From the NCBI GenBank assembly GCA_021202205.1, contig JAJQDJ010000098.1, positions 1-6,776 of the forward strand: a DNA stretch of 6,776 nucleotides, written 5' to 3'. The stretch comes from Erysipelotrichaceae bacterium (GTDB lineage: Bacteria > Bacillota_I > Bacilli_A > Erysipelotrichales > Coprobacillaceae). The translations under genes and the position numbers were made by a program. Under the pieces are notes generated by a model. It was not told the origin of the DNA and did not search any database. It was given only the letters and a program-made list of their open reading frames with translations. Numbering within the stretch: the stretch's first letter is position 1; each line of letters begins with the position of its first letter. Shown piece after piece: positions 1 through 5,296 of the stretch.

Positions 1-54
1 TATAAAAATTAAATTTTTTTCATCTTAATTCCACTTTCTGCTTGCAATTCGGGG
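1..54. other. AT-rich left edge, no supported gene
   Basis: This short stretch lies downstream of the small minus-strand gene that stops at 55. It contains an ATG on the minus strand at 23-21 that opens with Lys-Lys-Ile but meets a TAA after four codons. There is no clear terminator hairpin and no convincing ribosome binding site, so nothing is called here. Confidence 0.5.
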
Positions 55-288
55 CTATTTGTTGATAAAACCGTAAGTTTTAACAATATTTTCGACAAAA
101 ATGCAATCATCCACAACAATCTTATCCACAGCTTTATCTTCTTGTAAGGTATTCAAATCAACTAATGAAACATCATTTGGTAACTCAAAACAATTAGAAT
201 GAATAGCTTCAATATCATATTTTCTAACAATATATAACAATCTTTCAAAATCAACACTTTTAAGATTCTCTTTTAATACAACAAGCAT
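55..288 (-). CDS. small protein of unknown function, coupled to LCP gene
   Basis: I do not recognise a family for this 77-residue soluble protein. Its first 30 residues (MLVVLKEN... then VDFERLLYIVRKYDIEAI) look like a beta strand, an alpha helix and a second strand, reminiscent of small ferredoxin-like or ACT-like folds; that is only an impression. There is no signal peptide or membrane span. I chose the ATG at 288 because a GAGG at 301-298 sits nine bases upstream; an ATG at 297 directly abuts the same GAGG, which is too close. The LCP stop codon (292-290) is one base from this start, so the two genes are almost certainly co-transcribed and translationally coupled. The gene ends in TAG. It looks intact and its codon use resembles its neighbours. 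A role linked to wall-polymer attachment would be guesswork based on position alone. Confidence 0.7.
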   Translation of the reverse strand: MLVVLKENLKSVDFERLLYIVRKYDIEAIHSNCFELPNDVSLVDLNTLQEDKAVDKIVVDDCIFVENIVKTYGFINK

Positions 289-289
289 C

Positions 290-1810
290 TTATTCATCCT
301 CGTCTTCAGTATCAAGTTTGATGATTTCATCATTCATAATCGCTTCAATATAAGATTGAGCTAATACTACTGATTCTTCGCTCGGTTCCGTTACATATAA
401 TCCATCAGGATTAACAGAAGAGACATTACCAACAGTAGCCAATTCATACGTACGAATATCTGTACCAGACATATGATAGGTTTGAATATCCCAAGAAGCT
501 CCATCATCTAATTGCATATTAATAAGTGCTTTCACTTCTTTATCTGACATATTTGTTTCAAAACTATCAGATAATGATTCAAAAATTTCATCCATATTGG
601 TTATTAAAGAAGTTGAACAGATTTTCTTAATAATAGCTTTTAACATAAGCATCTGATTTTCGCCTCTAACAGTGTCTCCATTCACAAATGATTTCCTTTC
701 TCTTACAAAAGCCAAAGCCTCATTTGCATCAAAAGTGTTTTCGCCAGGATAAATAGTATAATTACCTATATATGTAGTAAAAACACCTTCATCATTGTCA
801 ATAACATCATATTGAGGAACATCTATTGTAATACCACCCAAAGCATCAATAACATTCATAAATGACGTGAAATTAAATTTAGCATAATAATTAAATTCAA
901 TTCCTAACAGATTTTCCAATGTTTCCATTGTACAGCTTATGCCACCTTTAGCACTATGCGTTAATTTATCATAACCTGTCACATTATCCATTCCAATGAT
1001 TTCTACATAATAATCTCTTGGTATAGATGTTAATAATATCTGTTTCGTTGTTGGATTAACAGTAACAATCATATTAACATCGGATAAACCAAATGTATCA
1101 ATTGATCCTGTTTTATCTGTACCACAAATAAAGATATTAAAAGCTTCTGAAGTAACATTGGCACTATTGGCACTCACTGTTGCAATGGTAATTGTAAAGG
1201 TAGCAATGATTCTAATTTTATTTGAAAAATTACTATCAACATCATCCAATGAATCTATATCCACTGCCTTAACAATAATTGCAGGTACTTCATAATCTTC
1301 TAAAGCTTCTACTAGATTTGTATAGCTAGAATAAGTCGTAACACTAATATCTCCTATTTCATCTTCAATCATCGCTTCTGTTTTATTAACATTCACCAAA
1401 TCCTGCTCATTACCTCCAAAAATACAACCTTCCAAATCTTCTAAAGAATTATATGAACTAGATTTTAATACAACAACATTCATTTCAATTGATTGTGTTG
1501 ATGCATTCGTAATAGAAGATAAAAAGCTTGATCCTTTCATAGCTGTTAAAGAAGCAAATGCTAAAGCAATAGCTAACACAACATTCATAATCTTCACTAC
1601 AGTGACTCGTAACAAATGTTCATATTCAGGATCGTTTTGAACAACATAGAGTAATAAACATACAAATATTAATATAACAACCATTGGTATATAATACTTT
1701 GTTGGTAAGATTTGTAATTGATAGACTACATAACTAAAAAATATTGCTGCAATAAGTGTTATAATTAGTAAAAAACCTCTAGATACTAATACACTTATAA
1801 TTTTTTTCAT
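290..1810 (-). CDS. LytR-CpsA-Psr (LCP) family wall-polymer transferase with extra extracytoplasmic domain
   Basis: LCP proteins transfer lipid-linked teichoic acid, capsule or other glycopolymers onto peptidoglycan outside the membrane. This 506-residue protein has three predicted membrane spans at about 8-29, 39-57 and 71-91, then a region at about 107-210 resembling part of a solute-binding-protein fold, then the LCP catalytic domain at about 220-400. Recognisable LCP signatures are GTDKTG (230-235), LSDVNMIV with an Asp near 244, TSIPRDYYVEI (catalytic-site Arg near 265), KLTHS (282-286), the FNFTSFMNVIDALGGI stretch and the arginine-rich FVRERKSF...GDTVRGENQ block (Arg370, Arg372, Arg382). 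The C-terminus is acidic. I chose the ATG at 1810 over upstream in-frame ATGs because GAGGG lies five bases before it. A sigma-A-like promoter precedes it. The small gene at 288-55 follows directly. Which polymer it attaches cannot be told from sequence. Confidence 0.93.
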   Translation of the reverse strand: MKKIISVLVSRGFLLIITLIAAIFFSYVVYQLQILPTKYYIPMVVILIFVCLLLYVVQNDPEYEHLLRVTVVKIMNVVLAIALAFASLTAMKGSSFLSSITNASTQSIEMNVVVLKSSSYNSLEDLEGCIFGGNEQDLVNVNKTEAMIEDEIGDISVTTYSSYTNLVEALEDYEVPAIIVKAVDIDSLDDVDSNFSNKIRIIATFTITIATVSANSANVTSEAFNIFICGTDKTGSIDTFGLSDVNMIVTVNPTTKQILLTSIPRDYYVEIIGMDNVTGYDKLTHSAKGGISCTMETLENLLGIEFNYYAKFNFTSFMNVIDALGGITIDVPQYDVIDNDEGVFTTYIGNYTIYPGENTFDANEALAFVRERKSFVNGDTVRGENQMLMLKAIIKKICSTSLITNMDEIFESLSDSFETNMSDKEVKALINMQLDDGASWDIQTYHMSGTDIRTYELATVGNVSSVNPDGLYVTEPSEESVVLAQSYIEAIMNDEIIKLDTEDEDE

Positions 1811-1836
1811 CTTATCCCTCATTTCTATCATTATTC

Positions 1837-1864
1837 ATTATACACTTGAATTTATTATTTACAA
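1837..1864 (-). promoter_or_regulatory. sigma-A-like promoter of the LCP operon
   Basis: On the minus strand a perfect TATAAT (1842-1837) follows TTGTAA (1864-1859) with a 16-base spacer. Transcription would begin near 1830, leaving a leader of about 20 bases with GAGGG before the ATG at 1810. It lies between the LCP start and the hairpin at the end of the preceding gene, the expected place. Confidence 0.6.
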
Positions 1865-1910
1865 CAAAAAATATTATATTATCTAAATATGGAAATTTTG
1901 TGGAAAAGTA

Positions 1911-1942
1911 TAAGAAGTATGACTTATTTATCATACTTCTTA
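1911..1942 (-). terminator. hairpin at the end of the flavin operon
   Basis: A perfect 12-bp inverted repeat (1911-1922 and 1931-1942) with an 8-base loop overlaps the last codons and the TAA stop of the PPOX-like gene. The tract after the stem on the minus strand (TACTTTTCC) is only weakly U-rich, so termination may be partial and some read-through into the LCP gene is possible. Confidence 0.55.
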
Positions 1943-2382
1943 TATAGACATTCTTCACTTTTAAAATCAACAAATATTTGAAATGCCTTATTATTGTCAT
2001 CAGTATCCCATATTTCAACAAATTCAGGTTGAACTTCTACTAATATTTCATCTTCTTCATGACTATAGGCATTATAACTACCAAACAAATATTTGTTGTA
2101 TAGCTTTTCAAAGGTTCTCCCTTCTTCTTCAATAACCAAGCCTTTAATAATAGCTTGTCCTTCTACTTGAATACCATTGAATCATAGAGCTACATGAGGA
2201 TTTGCATATAATTGTTTGGTTTTTCTAAAATTTTTATCTGTCTTAAAATAAATAGCATCATTATAAATTAAGCAACTGACATTTCTAACCATAACATGAT
2301 CATTGACAGAAGTAGCTAATGCCATAATCTTAGAAGGTGCTAATTTATCAAATATATATTGTTTAGCTTCATTAAAATCCAT
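1924..2382 (-). pseudogene. PPOX/FMN split-barrel family protein interrupted by an in-frame TGA
   Basis: The frame opens at ATG 2382, reads 66 codons, meets TGA at 2184-2182, then continues open in the same frame for 85 more codons to TAA at 1926-1924, giving about 152 residues in total. Both parts read as one pyridoxamine 5'-phosphate oxidase-like flavoprotein: KIMALATSVNDHVMVRNVS (first strands), IYFKTDKNFRKTKQLYANPHVAL before the TGA, and FNGIQVEGQAIIKG after it. Family members bind FMN or a related cofactor and usually act as small oxidoreductases. The start overlaps the ribU stop as TAATG, with GAGGGG upstream, so translation is coupled. TGA is one change from TGC or TGT (Cys) or TGG (Trp). 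No convincing selenocysteine hairpin follows it, and TGG is used for Trp elsewhere, so a nonsense mutation or sequence error is most likely; recoding is less likely. If the stop is real, the 66-residue fragment would not fold as a barrel. Confidence 0.82.
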
Positions 2383-2990
2383 TAATATCCCCTCACAAAA
2401 TTCTTAATATACCTACTTAAACGTTTATATAAGATGAATGTCACTGCTGAACAGGCAAAACCTTTGATTAAGTTAAATGGTATAATACCAAAAATAGCTA
2501 AAGTAATTGTATCACTCATCAAAGGATTAACTGCTGTACACATTTGAATAATATCACTGACTGACATACCCATTAAAGATACATAAAAAGGAATAATAAT
2601 ATAAATATTCGTCAATACAGCTGTCAAAGATGTAATGACTGTCCCTACTAACATACCAATTAGGGCATTCTTTTTAGTTTTATTTCTTTGATAAATCAAT
2701 ACTGCAGGCAAAACCAATGCACAACTTAATATAAAGTTTTGTATTTCACCTGTCATCATACTTGTTGTACCGATAATGGCCAGCTTAATTAAAAGTTTAA
2801 CTAGAATAATCAATACTGCAGCTACTGGTCCTAAGGCAAAACCACCAATAAGTTCAGGAACAGCTGCTAAATCAAAATCCATAAATGGTGGCATAAAAGG
2901 AATTGGAAAATGCAAAGTCATCATCAACACAGCTCCTAAAGCCCCCATAATTGCAATCAATGTCATTTCTTTTACTTTTGAATTTCTCAT
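2382..2990 (-). CDS. ribU: riboflavin ECF transporter substrate-binding (S) component
   Basis: RibU is the membrane subunit that binds riboflavin and delivers it through the shared energy-coupling module (EcfT plus two EcfA ATPases, encoded elsewhere). The 202-residue protein is almost entirely hydrophobic, with about six membrane segments starting near residues 8, 43, 60, 85, 110 and 160. Family-like stretches include PFMDFDLAAVPELIGGFALGP (about 35-55, described here as two overlapping motifs DFDLAAVPELIGG and GGFALGP), GEIQNF (81-86) and FNLIKGF (172-178). The start at 2990 has GGAGGAG seven to eight bases upstream. Assignment to riboflavin rather than another vitamin rests on the FMN riboswitch just upstream, which is strong context. 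The stop overlaps the ATG of the PPOX-like gene by one base. Length is normal for the family and the frame is intact. Confidence 0.93.
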   Translation of the reverse strand: MRNSKVKEMTLIAIMGALGAVLMMTLHFPIPFMPPFMDFDLAAVPELIGGFALGPVAAVLIILVKLLIKLAIIGTTSMMTGEIQNFILSCALVLPAVLIYQRNKTKKNALIGMLVGTVITSLTAVLTNIYIIIPFYVSLMGMSVSDIIQMCTAVNPLMSDTITLAIFGIIPFNLIKGFACSAVTFILYKRLSRYIKNFVRGY

Positions 2991-3002
2991 TTTTTCTCCT
3001 CC

Positions 3003-3034
3003 AATATAAAAGACCTTAAGAGCATCTTAAGGTC
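3003..3034 (-). terminator. riboswitch-controlled intrinsic terminator before ribU
   Basis: A perfect 10-bp stem (3034-3025 with 3021-3012) closes a 3-base loop and is followed on the minus strand by TTTTATATT (3011-3003), just upstream of the ribU ribosome binding site. Its 3' arm and U-tract contain GTCTTTTAT (3014-3006), exactly complementary to ATAAAAGAC (3058-3050) at the 3' edge of the aptamer. This gives a ready antiterminator of 9 bp that competes with both the aptamer P1 helix and the terminator. Confidence 0.88.
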
Positions 3035-3049
3035 AACATTACAGAAAAT

Positions 3050-3159
3050 GTCTTTTATCATCCGGACTCTACCGTCGGTTCTGGAATTACACCAGATCAG
3101 CCGCAATTGCGGGTCGTGGACTCTACCACCGGTAAGGAATTTCACCTAACCCCAAAGAC
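3050..3159 (-). promoter_or_regulatory. FMN riboswitch (RFN element) aptamer
   Basis: The minus strand carries the near-invariant RFN blocks in order: GGTGAAATTCCTTACCGG (from 3146), GGTAGAGTCC, GATCTGGTGTAATTCCAG, and GACGGTAGAGTCCGGATGA (3076-3058). The P1 helix is GTCTTT (3159-3154) with AAAGAC (3055-3050). FMN binding would stabilise P1, sequester AAAGAC and let the downstream terminator form, switching off ribU and the coupled flavoprotein gene. This is the classical transcription-attenuation layout in low-GC Gram-positives. One consensus position differs in the second conserved block (GTGTAATTCC where GTGAAATTCC is usual); the rest looks functional. Confidence 0.96.
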
Positions 3160-3212
3160 TTTAATATATTGAATTTATATTTGGTGATGAAGAAACATCA
3201 TCTGCATGTATA

Positions 3213-3241
3213 ATACTATACCTATTTATCTACTTTGTAAA
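3213..3241 (-). promoter_or_regulatory. probable promoter of the riboswitch-ribU operon
   Basis: On the minus strand TTTACA (3241-3236) and TAGTAT (3218-3213) are spaced by 17 bases. An overlapping TATTAT just downstream could serve as an alternative -10. Transcription would begin roughly 45 bases before the aptamer. The -10 is imperfect, so the exact element is uncertain, but this is the natural location. Confidence 0.45.
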
Positions 3242-3301
3242 GTAATTATTAAAAATAAGTTATATAACTTTGCATTTGCAAAATATTATCATTAATATTA
3301 T

Positions 3302-3372
3302 ATACTAGCAAAGAAAATTTGAGACAAACTTGGGACTTTTTGTTGATAGTTGTATGTATCCTTTGCTAGTAT
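3302..3372. repeat. 12-bp perfect inverted repeat with 47-base interior
   Basis: ATACTAGCAAAG at 3302-3313 is exactly reversed and complemented by CTTTGCTAGTAT at 3361-3372. The loop is too long for a simple terminator. It could close a structured RNA on either strand, or form the ends of a tiny mobile element remnant. No obvious target duplication flanks it beyond AT-rich sequence. Confidence 0.75.
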
Positions 3373-3449
3373 TATTTTATCTACAAATGATTGGAAAGCC
3401 ACTTTGATCAGTAGTAAGCCTAAGTGTTAAGACACTTTAAAAAAGCTAG

Positions 3450-3481
3450 AAAAGGTTAAGGAGTGCGTTCCTTAACCTTTT
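3450..3481. terminator. bidirectional terminator-like hairpin
   Basis: A perfect 13-bp stem (3450-3462 and 3469-3481) encloses a 6-base loop. The arms end in A4 and T4, so each strand has a U-rich 3' side: on the minus strand CCTTTT then CTAGCTTTTTT, on the plus strand CCTTTT then CATTTT. On the minus strand it would end transcription from the RpiB-like gene and from the promoter at 3517-3545. Confidence 0.8.
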
Positions 3482-3516
3482 CATTTTGATAAGCATGTTA
3501 TCTAATTAACAATTGA

Positions 3517-3545
3517 ATTATAGCATTTACCTTATCATTTTTCAA
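3517..3545 (-). promoter_or_regulatory. strong minus-strand promoter with no obvious gene
   Basis: TTGAAA (3545-3540), a 17-base spacer and TGC-TATAAT (extended -10 with TATAAT at 3522-3517) make this the best sigma-A match in the window. The predicted start is near 3510. The first thing transcribed is the 13-bp terminator hairpin about 30 bases downstream, and no convincing gene follows before the ribU promoter. It overlaps the TGA that ends the extended RpiB-like frame. It may drive a short non-coding RNA of about 70 bases; a chance match in AT-rich DNA cannot be excluded. Confidence 0.5.
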
Positions 3546-4147
3546 TCATTTTTGAGATATTCAATCAATTCAGTATTTGTTGAGTAATTCATGATATATT
3601 CTACTACATCATGCTTAGCTAATATCTTTTGTATAAGATTAACATCTAAAGATTTTAGTAATGTTATCATATCAATTTTAGATATCTTATTGATCTGTTT
3701 TAATAATGTTGTATCATGTTATTTGCGTGGCATATCATCAATATGATATTCGACATCTAGGAATAATGCTTCTAAAATATATTTTACATTGATATCACCG
3801 CACCAGCCATAGTTTAAACCAAACGATAATGATATAACGTTGCCATCATTAATATGTCTAAACAAATAAGCATCACCTACTGTTGATATATATCCGCAAA
3901 TAACATTTGGCATAGCATTACATGATAACATCATTCCTTGTCCTGATGAACATCCTGTAATGACAAAATCAACTGCTCCACTATTAATAAGCAGTCCTAT
4001 AAGTAACGATATCTCTACATAGCTATATTCTTCATCGTCAAAACATCCAAAATTGATAATATCCTCATCAACGATATCTTTAAGTATATTTTCTATGCTT
4101 TGTGCCTTATCACATTGACTAGTTGCTAGTATGATTCCTATCTTCAT
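3542..4147 (-). pseudogene. RpiB/LacA/LacB-like sugar-phosphate isomerase interrupted by in-frame TAA
   Basis: The frame starts at ATG 4147, reads 142 codons to TAA at 3721-3719, then stays open in the same frame for 58 codons (HDTTLLKQINKIS... to ...ELIEYLKND) before TGA at 3544-3542. The first part is a Rossmann-like RpiB-family domain: KIGIILATSQ (2-11), VITGCSSGQGMM (62-73) at the place of the catalytic Cys/GTGIGM loop, and GDAYLFRHINDGNVISL (91-107). From memory, some Bacillota relatives of about 200-215 residues carry a C-terminal helical extension of this type, so the TAA probably truncates that tail and may leave a working core. The upstream in-frame ATG at 4195 is rejected because it lies within the promoter. 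The sugar substrate is unknown. The gene diverges from birA. Confidence 0.78.
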
Positions 4148-4162
4148 CTTATCACCATCTCC

Positions 4163-4192
4163 ATTATAATCAAAAAAATATTTATTTATCAA
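4163..4192 (-). promoter_or_regulatory. promoter of the RpiB-like gene
   Basis: TTGATA (4192-4187), an 18-base spacer and a perfect TATAAT (4168-4163) lie on the minus strand. The initiation site would be about 10 bases before the ATG at 4147. The GGAGA that resembles a ribosome binding site directly follows the -10, so it may lie upstream of the transcript start; GGTGAT just before the ATG would then be the only binding site. Confidence 0.6.
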
Positions 4193-4230
4193 CAAAAATT
4201 TAATTTTTTACTAGGAAATTCAAATAAATA

Positions 4231-4239
4231 TGATATAAT
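4231..4239 (+). promoter_or_regulatory. extended -10 promoter of birA
   Basis: TGA-TATAAT (4231-4239) is a consensus extended -10 element. No good -35 is found at the usual distance, which extended -10 promoters tolerate. Transcription would start near 4246, at the AAGGAG (4246-4251) itself, giving a very short leader before the ATG at 4260. Confidence 0.5.
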
Positions 4240-4259
4240 CCACGCAAGGAGAAATGATA

Positions 4260-5204
4260 ATGGAAAATGTAATTTTAGAATTACTAAATAAAGAAAAGGG
4301 AAATTATATATCAGGACAAGTAATGAGTAATCAATTACATGTATCACGTACAACAATTTCTAAGAATGTTAAGAAACTGATTGATAAAGGATATGATATA
4401 AAATCTTCTACTAGAAAAGGTTATTGCTTAAACAAAGATAGTGATATTATTTTTATTAGCCATATTCAAGGTAGTATTCCTAATTTTTATAGAAATATTG
4501 AATATTATGATAATATTCCTTCTACTAATAATCTTATGAAAGATACAAAGTATCGTCAAGGTGATATAGTTATAGCAGAACATCAAAGTGGTGGAAGAGG
4601 CAGAAATGGTCGAACATTTTATTCTCCAAAAGAAAAAGGAATATATTTTTCTTTTGTAATTGAACCACAATTAACTGTTTATGATAGTTTAAAGATTACT
4701 GCTATTTGTGCTGTAAGCTTAATTAAAACAATTAAGAAAAATTATCCATTGGAGCCATCTATTAAATGGGTAAATGATATTATATTAAACAATAAGAAAG
4801 TAGCTGGTATACTATGTGAAGCAGCATTAGAGATGAATACAGCCCAAATACAAAAAATGGTTATAGGTATTGGTCTCAATGTACATAAACAAACTTTTCC
4901 TGATAACTTAAAAGATATTGCTACATGTTTAGAAAATGAATGTGATAGGGTCATAGAAAGAGAAAAGATTATCATAGATTTTTTGAATTATTTCTTTGAT
5001 GATTACAAAAATCTATCATTTATTGATGATTATAAAAAGTATTCATGTATCTTGCATCAAAATGTTATGGTTTATCAAAACAATCAATCATATAAAGCCT
5101 ATGTATTAGATATTAATGATGATGCAAGTTTGAAAGTGTTAGTCAATAATGAAGAAAAAATATTAAATTCTGGAGAAATAACCATAAGAAAAGCTGAAAG
5201 TTAG
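4260..5204 (+). CDS. birA: bifunctional biotin-protein ligase / biotin-operon repressor
   Basis: BirA activates biotin to biotinyl-AMP and attaches it to a lysine of biotin carboxyl carrier protein; the N-terminal domain lets it act as a biotin-responsive repressor. The 314-residue protein has a winged helix-turn-helix at about 3-58 (ISGQVMSNQLHVSRTTISKNV is the recognition region, within 17-38), a catalytic domain at about 75-250 with the biotinyl-AMP loop GGRGRNGR (111-118), KWVND (169-173) and the KVAGIL lysine (about 181), and a C-terminal SH3-like domain at about 265-310. The ATG at 4260 is preferred because AAGGAG is eight bases upstream; the in-frame ATG at 4254 is only two bases from it. 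The TAG stop lies inside the terminator stem. Length and motifs are normal. Its target, the acetyl-CoA carboxylase carrier, supplies the fab genes that converge on it. Confidence 0.96.
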   Translation: MENVILELLNKEKGNYISGQVMSNQLHVSRTTISKNVKKLIDKGYDIKSSTRKGYCLNKDSDIIFISHIQGSIPNFYRNIEYYDNIPSTNNLMKDTKYRQGDIVIAEHQSGGRGRNGRTFYSPKEKGIYFSFVIEPQLTVYDSLKITAICAVSLIKTIKKNYPLEPSIKWVNDIILNNKKVAGILCEAALEMNTAQIQKMVIGIGLNVHKQTFPDNLKDIATCLENECDRVIEREKIIIDFLNYFFDDYKNLSFIDDYKKYSCILHQNVMVYQNNQSYKAYVLDINDDASLKVLVNNEEKILNSGEITIRKAES

Positions 5205-5217
5205 AACTTTCAGTTTT
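5183..5217. repeat. left copy of 35-bp direct repeat (birA 3' end plus terminator)
   Basis: This sequence matches 5660-5694 at 34 of 35 positions; the only mismatch is G5204 versus A5681. The left copy encodes the last BirA residues (IRKAES, stop) and includes the terminator hairpin. The offset between copies is 477 bases and the toxin-antitoxin locus lies between them. Confidence 0.93.
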
Positions 5218-5218
5218 T
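5194..5218 (+). terminator. birA intrinsic terminator
   Basis: CTGAAAGTT (5194-5202) pairs with AACTTTCAG (5205-5213); sterically the helix is about 8 bp with a 4-base loop. T5 (5214-5218) follows on the plus strand. The stem begins inside the last codons of birA. Confidence 0.85.
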
Positions 5219-5232
5219 ATGTTTATTATATC

Positions 5233-5273
5233 AATACATTGTATTAACAATATTTATATTTATTGATACAATA
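5233..5273 (+). promoter_or_regulatory. promoter and candidate operators of the antitoxin gene
   Basis: TTAACA (5244-5249) and TACAAT (5267-5272), spaced by 17 bases, form a good promoter. Two small palindromes flank and overlap it: AATAC-ATT-GTATT (5233-5245) touches the -35, and TATTG-ATA-CAATA (5261-5273) covers the -10. Antitoxins of the ribbon-helix-helix RelB/DinJ type commonly repress their own operon by binding such sites; operator function here is inferred. Confidence 0.55.
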
Positions 5274-5296
5274 TTATATGAAAGGAGATGAATAAA

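Larger units (their letters stand above)
3242..3541. other. 300-base intergenic region with palindromes, no supported protein gene
   Basis: The region lies between the ribU promoter and the end of the extended RpiB-like frame. It has no protein-coding frame with a ribosome binding site and family character. It contains a 12-bp inverted repeat (3302-3313 and 3361-3372) with a 47-base interior, a 6-bp hairpin (3422-3427 and 3432-3437) and a 13-bp terminator-like hairpin (3450-3481). A strong minus-strand promoter reads into it from 3517-3545. Weak promoter-like sequence also occurs on the plus strand (TTGCAT at 3270-3275, with TAATAT at 3293-3298). The structure suggests a small non-coding RNA, or remnants of a mobile element, but I recognise no known RNA class. 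Confidence 0.5.

Noticed and set aside
9..23. Start of a possible next gene (Met-Lys-Lys-Ile) on the minus strand
   Set aside because: It stops after four codons. One added T would give a signal-peptide-like MKKILIFI, but a single-base error at the window edge cannot be shown.
1812..2021. Minus-strand 69-codon frame across the PPOX end and LCP promoter
   Set aside because: It runs through a terminator hairpin and a promoter, and is a different frame of the PPOX-like gene; no family resemblance.
2139..2184. Genetic code 4 (TGA read as Trp) for the whole organism
   Set aside because: TGG is used for Trp in birA and fabF, and TGA recoding would not explain the TAA in the RpiB-like gene. One TGA is too little evidence.
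2776..3009. Plus-strand 77-codon open frame opposite ribU
   Set aside because: It is antisense to a well-supported gene, has no ribosome binding site and its low-complexity composition mirrors the hydrophobic ribU frame.
3316..3369. Short plus-strand peptide RQTWDFLLIVVCILC that resembles a type I toxin membrane peptide
   Set aside because: There is no ATG and no ribosome binding site; only a TTG start would be possible, and the match to toxin patterns is no better than any hydrophobic stretch.
3448..3496. 16-codon minus-strand leader peptide frame (MLIKMKRLRNALLNLF) after the orphan promoter
   Set aside because: No good ribosome binding site, it spans the terminator stem, and no regulated gene follows that would make it an attenuator.
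4428..4975. Two minus-strand open frames within birA
   Set aside because: Both are antisense shadows of the intact birA gene with AT-driven hydrophobic translations.
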